DNA from: Cyanobacteria bacterium SIG28
Lineage (GTDB): Bacteria; Cyanobacteriota; Vampirovibrionia; Gastranaerophilales; Gastranaerophilaceae
Assembly: GCA_015152525.1 (NCBI GenBank)
Contig: SUTU01000003.1
Coordinates: 1-64,000 of the forward strand
Direction: 5' to 3'
Length of the DNA stretch: 64,000 nucleotides
Shown here: in pieces, positions 39,648-47,717 of the stretch
Position numbering within the stretch: the first letter of the stretch is position 1
Layout of the letters: each line of letters opens with the position of its first letter
Program-made: the position numbers and the translations under genes
Notes under the pieces: model-generated
Seen by the model: the letters and a program-made list of their open reading frames with translations, nothing else
Database searches by the model: none
What the model was told of the DNA's origin: nothing

Positions 39648-42318
39648 TAAAATGAATATTGTATATACATTTTCTGGTGAAGAAATAAAAATGCTTATGG
39701 TGTCTATCCAAAGTGTTTTAGAAAACAATAAAGATTCATTGATAACTTTTTATGTTGCCACAAGTGATAATAATATTGATGAAAAATACCTAAAAATATT
39801 AAATAATTTCGAACAATATGAAAATTGTTGTAAAATTGAAGTTATAAAAATTGATAAAAATAAATATTATGTTCTGAAACCTCAAATTGTTAACTATCAT
39901 TTTTCATATGTTTATGAATTATCTGAAATATTAAATGTTGATAAGTTTTTGTATTTAAATTTTTTTTGTATTGTAAAAGAAAATATTAGAAATTTATATG
40001 ATTCTTTAGGAAATTATGATCTCACTCTTTGTGAACATGTTTTTAATAATTTAAATCAAAGATTAAAGAACACAGTTTTAAGCAATCTTGTCATGGTTGT
40101 AAATTCAAAAAAATGGAAAGAAAAACAGTATTTAAAAAAATTCTTATCCAAAAACTATCTTCCACAGTTAGATGAAGATGAAGTTTTATACGATTGTGAC
40201 TGTTTTAATTTAATTATTGAAAATGCTAAGATATTAGATTTGAAATATAATTATTGCGAAAATTGGTATTTAAAAGATGTTAAATTGCAAGTTGCATCAG
40301 ATGTAAAAAGTAAATACCAAAAATTCAAATCTCACATTGAAACACCGGCGATTATTACTTTTATCGGACCGAAGCCTATTGGTGATGAGCCTTGCAAAAA
40401 CAGCTATACCTCTCTCTGGTGGTCGTATGCTGAAAAAACACCTATTTATAATGAAATAAAAGAGTACAGACAATTAAATAAGTATAAACTTGCCTCTACT
40501 TCTGCTCAAAACTCTTTTAAATATACATGGCTTTTATCCAGAATTTATCCATACATAAAACCTTATTGGTTTAGAATCCTATTAGGTTTTGCTATTGCAA
40601 TTCCTTTAGGTTTGCTGGACGGCGTTACAGCTTTTGCACTTAAGCCTTATATGGATTATGTTATTGGCGGTAAAGCGTTTGAATATTCTTATAATGGAAT
40701 TAATATAAGTATTTCAAGCTTACAAATGGCGTATGTTATTCCTATTGGAGTTATTTTGTTTGCAGCTGTTCAAGGTGTTTTGAGATACTTAAACGGATAT
40801 TTTTCAAGCTGGGTTAGTGCAAGAATTACTAATGATGTAAAATTTGACCTATTTGAACGTTTAATCCACATGCATCCGCAATTCTTTGATGATAACTCTT
40901 CAGGTATTGTAATTTCTCGTTATATGAATGATCCGACAACTGCATCAGCAGGTATTGTTGAAAATATTAAAACAATTACAACATCTTTATGTGGTGCGCT
41001 GGGTTTAATTGCGGTTATGTTATATAGTTCTTGGAAGCTTGCGTTTATCGGCGTATTAGTCCTTTGCATTGCTTTTATACCTGTTTTTTTAATCAGAAAA
41101 AGGCTGAAAGATGCTTCTAACAAAAACATGGTTATCGGTGGTAAAATAACCACAAATATAAACGAAACATATTCCGGTAATAAAGTGATGACAGCTTACG
41201 GTTTGCAAGATAGGCAGAATGCATATTTCCAAGAACAAGTATGGAATAGTTATCATATCGGGATGGCTTTATACAAACGTGCAGGTTGGATGTCGCCGAT
41301 GATGTATTTAATAGCATCTTGTGGTATAGCAACTGTTCTAGGTGTCGGTACTTATTTAATCAATTCCGGTCAAATGACAGCAGGTGCGTTTGCATCATTT
41401 GTAACTTCGCTGTTATTACTGTATAAACCGGTTAAAACTTTAGGAAATACTTTGACAGGTATTCAAAACACATTTGTTGCTATGGGCAGGGTTTTTGAAT
41501 TGTTTGATTTAACATCAGCAATAACAGATTGCGAAAATCCTAAGGAATTAAACGGTTTGAATAATTCAATTACATTTGAAAATGTTATGTTTGAATATGT
41601 TCCGAACAAACCTGTGCTTAAAAATTTAAACTTAAACGTTAAGAAAAATGAAACTCTTGCTGTTGTCGGAAACTCCGGCGGTGGAAAATCGACTTTAGTA
41701 AATTTGATACCACGTTTTTATGACATCAAATCCGGTTCTTTAAAATTTGACGGTATTGATATAAAAGAACTCTCTTTAAAATCCTTAAGACAAAATATTT
41801 CTATGGTATTCCAAGATAATTTCTTATTTACCGGAACTATTAAAGAAAATATTATGATGGGAAAACCTGATGCTACAGCTGAAGAATTAATGACAGCAAT
41901 TAAGGCTGCTCATTTAGAAGATATGATAGCTCAGCTTCCGGACGGGGTGGATACTGAACTTGGTGAAAGGGGTTTAACTCTATCCGGCGGACAAAGACAA
42001 AGAGTCGCTATTGCACGTGCAATGCTTAGAAATGCGCCAATAGTAATTTTAGATGAAGCTACATCCGCATTGGATAATGAATCAGAAGCGATTGTTCAAA
42101 AAGCAATGGATAATTTGATGCAAAATAGAACAGTGTTTATTATTGCACACAGATTATCAACAATTAAGAATGCAGATAGGATTGCAGTAATCAATGAAGG
42201 CGAGCTGGTAGAGCTTGGAAGCCATGACGAATTGATGAAAATTGAGCATGGTCAGTATAAAGCTTTATATGAAATGCAGTTCAGAAAACAAGATGTTTTA
42301 GAAGGTGTTGGTTTGTAA
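39640..42318 (+). CDS. Degenerate GT8 domain fused to MsbA-type ABC exporter
   Basis: Residues 1 to about 270 resemble GT8 (LgtC-like) enzymes: MNIVYTFSGEEIKMLMVSIQ, VNYHFSYVYELSEILNVDKF, LSNLVMVVNSKKWKEKQYL and a late TFIGPKPIG standing for HFxGxxKPW. The metal-binding DxD after the conserved F-L-Y-L is Asn-Phe-Phe (FLYLNFFCIV), so catalysis is doubtful. Residues about 300-590 are the six-helix ABC exporter domain (LGFAIAIPLGLLDGVTAFAL onward). The ATPase has GNSGGGKSTL (about 676), LSGGQRQRVAIARAM (about 780), IVILDEATSALD (about 800) and AHRLST. As last gene of the operon it should flip the lipid-linked glycan; the GT8-like part may recognise the glycan. G+C changes sharply near 40,320-40,380, inside the GT8 region. 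Confidence 0.87.
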   Translation: MSNKMNIVYTFSGEEIKMLMVSIQSVLENNKDSLITFYVATSDNNIDEKYLKILNNFEQYENCCKIEVIKIDKNKYYVLKPQIVNYHFSYVYELSEILNVDKFLYLNFFCIVKENIRNLYDSLGNYDLTLCEHVFNNLNQRLKNTVLSNLVMVVNSKKWKEKQYLKKFLSKNYLPQLDEDEVLYDCDCFNLIIENAKILDLKYNYCENWYLKDVKLQVASDVKSKYQKFKSHIETPAIITFIGPKPIGDEPCKNSYTSLWWSYAEKTPIYNEIKEYRQLNKYKLASTSAQNSFKYTWLLSRIYPYIKPYWFRILLGFAIAIPLGLLDGVTAFALKPYMDYVIGGKAFEYSYNGINISISSLQMAYVIPIGVILFAAVQGVLRYLNGYFSSWVSARITNDVKFDLFERLIHMHPQFFDDNSSGIVISRYMNDPTTASAGIVENIKTITTSLCGALGLIAVMLYSSWKLAFIGVLVLCIAFIPVFLIRKRLKDASNKNMVIGGKITTNINETYSGNKVMTAYGLQDRQNAYFQEQVWNSYHIGMALYKRAGWMSPMMYLIASCGIATVLGVGTYLINSGQMTAGAFASFVTSLLLLYKPVKTLGNTLTGIQNTFVAMGRVFELFDLTSAITDCENPKELNGLNNSITFENVMFEYVPNKPVLKNLNLNVKKNETLAVVGNSGGGKSTLVNLIPRFYDIKSGSLKFDGIDIKELSLKSLRQNISMVFQDNFLFTGTIKENIMMGKPDATAEELMTAIKAAHLEDMIAQLPDGVDTELGERGLTLSGGQRQRVAIARAMLRNAPIVILDEATSALDNESEAIVQKAMDNLMQNRTVFIIAHRLSTIKNADRIAVINEGELVELGSHDELMKIEHGQYKALYEMQFRKQDVLEGVGL

Positions 42319-42402
42319 ACTCTTGTGTTGAGCTGGTTTTGAGGGTTTAAAGCCTGTACAAACTTGGTATAAAAGAGTTTACAAAAATTATAAAAAATAA
42401 CA

Positions 42403-42431
42403 TTTACAAAAATTCAATTTATAGTTATAAT
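42403..42431 (+). promoter_or_regulatory. Sigma70-type promoter of the HU gene
   Basis: TTTACA (42403-42408), a 17-nt spacer and TATAAT (42426-42431). This is the best promoter match in the window, as expected for an abundant protein. Confidence 0.78.
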
Positions 42432-42437
42432 ATGAAT

Positions 42438-42458
42438 ATGTTCTGAAGGGCAGAACAT
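42438..42458 (+). promoter_or_regulatory. 5'-leader hairpin / inverted repeat of the HU gene
   Basis: ATGTTCTG and CAGAACAT are perfect inverted repeats around AAGGG, beginning at about the predicted transcription start. It could stabilise the mRNA 5' end, or serve as an operator. Confidence 0.6.
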
Positions 42459-42478
42459 AGAAAGAAAGGGAGATTATT

Positions 42479-42751
42479 ATGAACAAAGAAGAATTAATTG
42501 CAGAAATTTCAAAAACAGCAAAAGTTACTAAAAAAACTGCATCTGATGTATTAGCAGCTACACTTGAATCAATTCAAACAGCTGTTAAAAAAGGTAACAA
42601 AGTTACTTTAGTTGGTTTTGGTACTTTTGAATCAAGAAAAAGAGCTGCTAGAACTGGTAGAAACCCTCAAACTGGTAAAGAAATCAAAATTGCAGCTAAA
42701 AAAGTTCCTGCATTCTCAGCTGGTAAGAAATTTAAAGAAATTGTTAAATAG
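42479..42751 (+). CDS. hup: HU-family DNA-binding protein
   Basis: The 90-residue histone-like protein bends and compacts DNA as a dimer. MNKEELIAEISKTAKVTKKT and the helical body are followed by the beta arm: VTLVGFGTFESRKRAARTGR then NPQTGKEIKIAAKKVPAFSA. The NPQTG motif at the arm tip intercalates between DNA bases. Length and sequence are canonical. Strong promoter, leader hairpin and GGGAG ribosome site. Its own terminator follows. Confidence 0.96.
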   Translation: MNKEELIAEISKTAKVTKKTASDVLAATLESIQTAVKKGNKVTLVGFGTFESRKRAARTGRNPQTGKEIKIAAKKVPAFSAGKKFKEIVK

Positions 42752-42769
42752 TTTCTTTGTAAAAATTTC

Positions 42770-42802
42770 AGGTCGGAATGAATTTTCATTCCGACCTTTT
42801 TT
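42770..42802 (+). terminator. Rho-independent terminator of the HU gene
   Basis: AGGTCGGAATGA pairs with TCATTCCGACCT and is followed by T6. Confidence 0.92.
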
Positions 42803-42827
42803 GTTGTAAAATTTTTAATATTTTTAT

Positions 42828-42864
42828 AATAAACGCCAAGCTTTCAGAGAAACATGGCGTTTAT
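42828..42864 (-). terminator. Probable terminator of mscL
   Basis: AATAAACGCCA and TGGCGTTTATT pair. On the minus strand an AT-rich tail follows. It lies 22 nt after the mscL stop. Confidence 0.6.
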
Positions 42865-42885
42865 TAATTTAATGAAATTTAGTGT

Positions 42886-43347
42886 TTATAACTCAGATGT
42901 ACAATTTGGGCATTTTTTAGCATTTATTGCAATTGTAGAACAGCAGAATGGGCATTCTTTTGTTGTTGCCTCAACTTCTATAACTTCTTCTTTGCAAACT
43001 TTGTTTTTTAATGTGTTGATAGCTTTTATAAGTGCAAATACGGCACAAGCAACGATTAAGAAACTTATTACATTATTAATAAAAGCACCGTAATTTACTG
43101 TTACGGCACCTGCTGTTTTTGCAGCTTCTAATGAAGGGTAAGTTACGTCAAGCGGTGCAACTTGCCAATACAAGTTAGAAAAATCAACTTTACCCAAAAT
43201 CATCCCGATTGGAGGCATTATTATATCGTTAACAAGTGAATCAACAATACTTTTGAAAGATGCACCAATAATGATACCTACAGCCATGTCTAATACGTTT
43301 CCACGTAAAATAAATTCCTTTAATTCTTTTGATAAATTTTTGAACAT
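42886..43347 (-). CDS. mscL: Large-conductance mechanosensitive channel with C-terminal zinc ribbon
   Basis: The channel opens under membrane tension to release osmolytes on hypo-osmotic shock. The 153-residue protein has the N-terminal helix LKEFILRGNVLDMAVGIIIG with the gate segment, FKSIVDSLVNDIIMPPIGMI, the periplasmic loop, NYGAFINNVISFLIVACAVF as the second helix, and ALIKAINTLKNK. After the usual end comes KECPFCCSTIAINAKKCPNC, a CxxC...CxxC zinc ribbon seen on some bacterial MscL proteins. AGGAG precedes the ATG. Confidence 0.93.
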   Translation of the reverse strand: MFKNLSKELKEFILRGNVLDMAVGIIIGASFKSIVDSLVNDIIMPPIGMILGKVDFSNLYWQVAPLDVTYPSLEAAKTAGAVTVNYGAFINNVISFLIVACAVFALIKAINTLKNKVCKEEVIEVEATTKECPFCCSTIAINAKKCPNCTSEL

Positions 43348-43440
43348 ATAAATCTCCTTTTCAAGATGATTATAACATGGGTTATTATCTTAGCAAATAT
43401 TAAAATAGCAAAAAAATTTTTTAGGTGTATTTCAACTAAT

Positions 43441-44214
43441 ATGCAAGTATATAATGTACAAAATAATATTTATCAAAACAGAAATTTCAAAGGCTGGCAA
43501 AGAGAAGTTACACAAAAAGCCGACTCACCTTTAAAAGCTATTCTTCACAGAAATGATACTTGGTTTGCTCGAGATGATTTCTTAAATCGAGCAGGACTGG
43601 ATTTTATTGTAAACAAGTTTAAAAATGTAAAAGAAGTTAATACATATTGTTATGGCTGTTCTGATTGTGCAGAAGTCTGGACTTTATTATCTTTATTAAA
43701 GGCGAATTATTCACCTAAAATTTTTGAAAAATTTCGAAAAGTCTTGGCTTTTGATTATGATCCGGTTGCGGTTCAAAAGGCAAAAGCGTACAAAATTTCT
43801 ATTGGTTCGATGGAAGAAAGAAATTTTTACAAAGTTTCCGATGCACCTTTAGAAGCCTCTTTTAAAGTTCTTTCTTCAGAGTTAACAAATAAAAAACTTA
43901 TAATGCCTAAAAAAGAATTAAAGGATAAAGTCAGTATTTTAAATAAAGATATAAGAAAAGATTATAAACGGATTATGCCGGAAAACAGTTTAGTAATGGC
44001 AAGGAATTTTATGCTTTATCTGGAAAATCAAGAATCAGGTAGTATTATGAGCTTGATAAATAAATTGAGTGAACAAATGCAGAAGAATTCTATCTTAATG
44101 GTAGGAAACCACGAAATACGCCATGGTTGGGTGTATGGAATAAGTGTTCAGGATTTGTTAATCCATTACGGTTTCAAACCTATTGAAAATCAACCTTTTA
44201 TGTATGAAAAATAG
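43441..44214 (+). CDS. CheR-like SAM-dependent methyltransferase, orphan
   Basis: The 257-residue protein has the CheR pattern: EVNTYCYGCSDCAEVWTLLS (motif I, compare SAGCSSGEEPYS), KVLAFDYDPVAVQKAKAYK for the adenine-binding Asp, and MPENSLVMARNFMLYLE for the late catalytic RN motif. CheR methylates glutamates of chemoreceptors, but no receptor or chemotaxis gene adjoins, so the target may differ. The opening MQVYNVQNNIYQNRNFKGW is an Asn-rich leader. The ATG at 43441 is chosen because the upstream extension is AT-rich and hydrophobic; AGGTG lies 13 nt before it, which is far. Confidence 0.7.
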   Translation: MQVYNVQNNIYQNRNFKGWQREVTQKADSPLKAILHRNDTWFARDDFLNRAGLDFIVNKFKNVKEVNTYCYGCSDCAEVWTLLSLLKANYSPKIFEKFRKVLAFDYDPVAVQKAKAYKISIGSMEERNFYKVSDAPLEASFKVLSSELTNKKLIMPKKELKDKVSILNKDIRKDYKRIMPENSLVMARNFMLYLENQESGSIMSLINKLSEQMQKNSILMVGNHEIRHGWVYGISVQDLLIHYGFKPIENQPFMYEK

Positions 44215-44259
44215 GTTATTAGCAAATAAGATAATATTTTAAAAATATTTACAACATTT

Positions 44260-44404
44260 TATATGTTTTTATGTATTTCAAGTTTTATGTTTTTATTCTT
44301 CCACTTTCTTTCTTTTTAGTTACGAGGCAACGAAGAAAAAAAGTACAAATGCAGAAACTTTTAAATAAAAAATAATTATTGATACAAATACATCAAAACA
44401 TATA
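44260..44404. repeat. Dispersed MITE-like repeat, copy 3
   Basis: The 145-bp element is bounded by TATATGTTTTTATGTATTT (44260-44278) and AAATACATCAAAACATATA (44386-44404), inverted repeats with a single mismatch. The internal stem is imperfect (about 44311-44324 with 44332-44345) and its loop differs from the other copies. The tail AATAATTATTGATACAAATA matches copy 2. It fills the 340-bp gap before aroE together with a C-rich stretch near 44494-44504. Confidence 0.68.
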
Positions 44405-44504
44405 TTTTGTTGCATTTATATAAGTAATTGAAATTTTATATCAAAATATAATCTCTAACCGGTAAATATATTTTTAGATAGAAAGTATATTTACCCTCCC
44501 CCCG

Positions 44505-44533
44505 TTCACATTTTTAATAAACTCTTGTATAAT
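44505..44533 (+). promoter_or_regulatory. Sigma70-type promoter of aroE
   Basis: TTCACA (44505-44510), a 17-nt spacer and TATAAT (44528-44533). The GAGAGGG ribosome site and ATG follow at once, giving a leader of about 15 nt. Confidence 0.75.
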
Positions 44534-44554
44534 ATTATAAGAGAGAGGGTATTT

Positions 44555-45397
44555 ATGTATAAACTGGGAATTATAGGTTATCCGCTAACACACTCAATAT
44601 CAGCTGCTATCCAAAAAGCCGGCTTTGAAAGCTTGGGTTTGGAAGGCTCATACGATGTTATGGAAACTTCACCAGAAGATTTGATTCAACGGATTAAGTT
44701 TCTAAAAACGAATGGATATAACGGTTTTAATGTAACAATTCCTTTAAAAGTTCCGATGTCGTTATTTTTGGATGACATAGATGACTATGCAAATATTGCC
44801 GGCTGTGTTAACACCGTAAAAATTTTGGAAGACAGGAGTTTTATGGGTTATAATACAGATATTTACGGGTTTAAGAAAGCTATACCGACAGACATTGACT
44901 TGCAAGGAAAACTTGTAAGTATTTTGGGAACCGGTGGTGCTTCAAGAGCTGCTGTAGTGGGTTTGGCTGAAAAAGGTGTAACAGATATTGATTTTTATAC
45001 AAGAAATATAATAAATTCAAGACAAACACTTGATTATTTGCGAGCAAAGTTTCCTGAAATAAAATTCAATGTATATCAAATCCAGAATATAAGAAGCTTG
45101 GTTGATTCAGCAATGATTGTAAATGCAACTCCTATCGGAATGCGTAGTTTTATGGCTGATCAAATGCCGTTAGAACCTAAAGACTTGGATGTCTTAAAAC
45201 CGGATACCGTAATATACGATATTGTGTATAACCCGATGAAAACAATATTGCTGAAAGAAGCTCAACAAAGAGGTTTGCGAGTGATAGGCGGATTGGATAT
45301 GCTTCTTTATCAAGCACAGAGAGCTATTGAAATATGGACCGGAAAACAACCTGATGTTAATGTAATGCGTATTGCTGCAATGGAAACGCTTAATTAA
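44555..45397 (+). CDS. aroE: Shikimate dehydrogenase
   Basis: This NADPH enzyme reduces 3-dehydroshikimate to shikimate for aromatic amino acid synthesis. The 280-residue protein has MYKLGIIGYPLTHSISAAIQ (substrate Ser), GFNVTIPLKVPM with the catalytic Lys, IAGCVNTVK, GYNTDIYGFKKA, the nucleotide loop SILGTGGASRAAVVGLAEKG, NATPIGMRSF, YDIVYNPMKT and GGLDMLLYQAQRAIEIWTG. All core motifs are present. The ATG at 44555 follows GAGAGGG. Confidence 0.95.
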   Translation: MYKLGIIGYPLTHSISAAIQKAGFESLGLEGSYDVMETSPEDLIQRIKFLKTNGYNGFNVTIPLKVPMSLFLDDIDDYANIAGCVNTVKILEDRSFMGYNTDIYGFKKAIPTDIDLQGKLVSILGTGGASRAAVVGLAEKGVTDIDFYTRNIINSRQTLDYLRAKFPEIKFNVYQIQNIRSLVDSAMIVNATPIGMRSFMADQMPLEPKDLDVLKPDTVIYDIVYNPMKTILLKEAQQRGLRVIGGLDMLLYQAQRAIEIWTGKQPDVNVMRIAAMETLN

Positions 45398-45439
45398 TAA
45401 ATAAAAGATTGCCGTTTAAAATAATGGAGAGATTTAAGA

Positions 45440-47035
45440 ATGAATAAAATACAGATAAAAGCAGAGATTTTAGCAACTTTAAGAGTTTTAGCGAGTTCTT
45501 CTATTCCTGATGCTTCTTTGTTGACGGATTTAAAACTTATTGAGGATAAAGCTACAGTTTGTGATATTCTCATAAGGGAGATTGCACATGCTGATGAGCA
45601 TCGTGTTCTTTTAATTTGTTGGCTTTTGACTGAATTGATAGAAAAAGAACGTTTAAATGATGAATTATGGAACGTGATAAAGAGTCCTGATTATAGCGAT
45701 CACATAAAAATGATTGCATTCAATTTGTTGAAGGATTTAGGCAATAAAATTGATTACGAAGTTATCAGCGGATATTTTGAAAAATTTGATGAGCTAATAA
45801 ATAAGGAAACTCGAGAACTTTTGGATACTGCAATAATGAATCCTGAAGCTCAAATCGATTTTATGGATTTTATGAACGCATTAAACGATAATGACAAGAT
45901 TTTGTTAATACGTTCATTGGAAGAAGATTATGCAAATGATGCTTTGGCAAATATTTTAATTCCGGTTTTCTTGTACTATAAAGATACAGAAATAGGTGAT
46001 GTGGCATTAGAAATTTTATCAAATACCAAATCTCAATTGGCATATCATGCTTTAGAAAACACTTTAAAATATATTGATGAATCTGCAAAAGGGAAAATTA
46101 ATAAAGCATTATCAACTTTAAAACTGTCAGGTGTAAGAATCGATAATACAGTTGATTTCTATAAAGAAATTTTATGTGAATCAAAACCTTACAAATCTTA
46201 TATTTCATTCCCTGACGGTCATGGAAACTTGGCGATTATATTTTCAAGAATCAGAGCTGATAAAACTCTACAATTTTTGGCATTAGTTGTTAATCCTAGA
46301 TATGGAATTTTGGATTCATTCGGATTTAATGAAATGAAAGAAGATGATTTCTATAAAATTATCGATAAATTTTATAATTATCAAGAAAGATACGAAATCC
46401 CTTGCGGTGTTGTTAAATATTTATTGAATAATGCGATAGATACATCTTTTAAAAACGGTGAACCTATTCCTTATGAATATATCTGCTGGGAAAGCATTTT
46501 ATTAGATATAGACGAAGAAAAACCGATAGTTGAATTGGATAAAAAAGAACTTAACCAAAAAGAAATTGATAAGCTTTGTTTGAGCGAATTTGTTCAAAAC
46601 TGGTTTTTTGATGAAGTTACAAACCCTCAATTTAAACTTTTTGTTGAAAAATTGTCTGAAGAGTTAAAAGCTCATAATTACTTAATAGATTTGGATAAAT
46701 TTGTGGCTGATAATTATGATGGCATATTTGACACAAAAGAGTTAACATATCAAATGCTAACGTTCAATGTAGCTGCTTATTTAAGACTTTTAAAAGGTGA
46801 TAAAGAGTATGCTCAGTTATTCTATTCATTAGGAACAAACTATGCATTTTTAACCAATATACTAAGAAAAAGTATTTATGAGTACTATGTTGGAAAGAGA
46901 TTTTTGTTAAAGAACCAAAAAAATGCTGCCAATATGTTTGAAAGAAAATTACAATCCGGATTTGAAGATTTTGAGCTCTTGCAACTGGATATGATCATCT
47001 CAAGTATTGAGGCAAGGTGGGTTGATAATGCATAA
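45440..47035 (+). CDS. Large hypothetical protein with HEAT-like helical repeats
   Basis: The 531-residue soluble protein has an N-terminal half of paired amphipathic helices resembling HEAT repeats (for example EHRVLLICWLLTELIEKERL, IKMIAFNLLKDLGNKIDYEV, GDVALEILSNTKSQLAYHAL). The middle is mixed alpha/beta (SYISFPDGHGNLAIIFSRIR). The C-terminal helical region ends ILRKSIYEYYVGKRFLLKNQ. I recognise no named family. GGAGAG precedes the ATG. The stop overlaps ruvX by 8 nt, so they form an operon aroE-this-ruvX-DUF1292. Confidence 0.7.
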   Translation: MNKIQIKAEILATLRVLASSSIPDASLLTDLKLIEDKATVCDILIREIAHADEHRVLLICWLLTELIEKERLNDELWNVIKSPDYSDHIKMIAFNLLKDLGNKIDYEVISGYFEKFDELINKETRELLDTAIMNPEAQIDFMDFMNALNDNDKILLIRSLEEDYANDALANILIPVFLYYKDTEIGDVALEILSNTKSQLAYHALENTLKYIDESAKGKINKALSTLKLSGVRIDNTVDFYKEILCESKPYKSYISFPDGHGNLAIIFSRIRADKTLQFLALVVNPRYGILDSFGFNEMKEDDFYKIIDKFYNYQERYEIPCGVVKYLLNNAIDTSFKNGEPIPYEYICWESILLDIDEEKPIVELDKKELNQKEIDKLCLSEFVQNWFFDEVTNPQFKLFVEKLSEELKAHNYLIDLDKFVADNYDGIFDTKELTYQMLTFNVAAYLRLLKGDKEYAQLFYSLGTNYAFLTNILRKSIYEYYVGKRFLLKNQKNAANMFERKLQSGFEDFELLQLDMIISSIEARWVDNA

Positions 47036-47426
47036 AATAATGGCATTGGATATTGGTACAAAACGTATTGGTATTGCATTAAGTGATTATCTTCAAGTGA
47101 TTGCAACACCACATTCGTTTATATCAAGAACACCGGAAAATGTTGCGATTGAAGAAATTACCAAAATAGCTAAAGAAAACCGAGTTGAGAAAATTGTTGT
47201 AGGTGTTCCTATAAATATGGATGGAACTACAGGATTTCAAGCTCAAGATTGTATAGATTTTTCGCAAAAAATTCTTGGTTTTGATATAATATACGAAGAT
47301 GAACGTTTAACTTCCGAAGAAGCGGAAGAACGACTTCGAAAAAGAAAAATAGATTTCCGTAAAAACAAAGGTTTAGTTGATATGGAAAGCGCATGTGTGA
47401 TACTAGAACAATATTTAGGAAAGTGA
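47028..47426 (+). CDS. ruvX: Holliday-junction resolvase-like / pre-16S rRNA nuclease (YqgF)
   Basis: The 132-residue RNase-H-fold protein has MALDIGTKRIGIALSDYLQV (first catalytic Asp), KIVVGVPINMDGTTGFQAQD, IIYEDERLTSEEAEERLRKR (second acid) and GLVDMESACVILEQYL (third acid). E. coli YqgF matures the 5' end of 16S rRNA; a resolvase role has been proposed. The ATG at 47028 starts inside the preceding gene. Confidence 0.93.
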   Translation: MHKIMALDIGTKRIGIALSDYLQVIATPHSFISRTPENVAIEEITKIAKENRVEKIVVGVPINMDGTTGFQAQDCIDFSQKILGFDIIYEDERLTSEEAEERLRKRKIDFRKNKGLVDMESACVILEQYLGK

Positions 47427-47432
47427 ATTGTT

Positions 47433-47702
47433 ATGACAAATGAAGAACAAAATTTTGTAGAAATTACCGATGAAGAAGGTAATGTAACTCAGTGTGAAGT
47501 GTATGATATTGTAGAGTTTGAAGAAAAAACTTATGCTTTATTATTACCTGTTGACGATGAATCAGAAGAAGAACCTGAATTAATAGTTCTTGAATATATT
47601 GAAGAAGGCGAAGAATGCTTCTTCCAAAATATCGAAGACGATGAAGAATTTGACAGAGTTTGTGAATATATCGAAACACTTGCAGAAGAAGTTGAAGAAT
47701 AA
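47433..47702 (+). CDS. DUF1292-family acidic protein
   Basis: The 89-residue, highly acidic protein has NFVEITDEEGNVTQCEVYDI, VEFEEKTYALLLPVDDESEE, LIVLEYIEEGEECFFQNIED and a final EEFDRVCEYIETLAEEVEE. This is the DUF1292 pattern (YrzB of Bacillus), which typically follows ruvX as here. Function unknown. It starts 6 nt after ruvX. Confidence 0.9.
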   Translation: MTNEEQNFVEITDEEGNVTQCEVYDIVEFEEKTYALLLPVDDESEEEPELIVLEYIEEGEECFFQNIEDDEEFDRVCEYIETLAEEVEE

Positions 47703-47717
47703 TTTTAAAGAGGTTTT

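Noticed and set aside
42854-43093. Plus-strand frame opposite mscL
   Set aside because: It is the antisense shadow of the well-conserved mscL gene and has no ribosome site.
44494-44504. C-rich run before aroE as an origin or i-motif element
   Set aside because: It is a single short run directly before the aroE -35; no accompanying boxes or repeats support another role.
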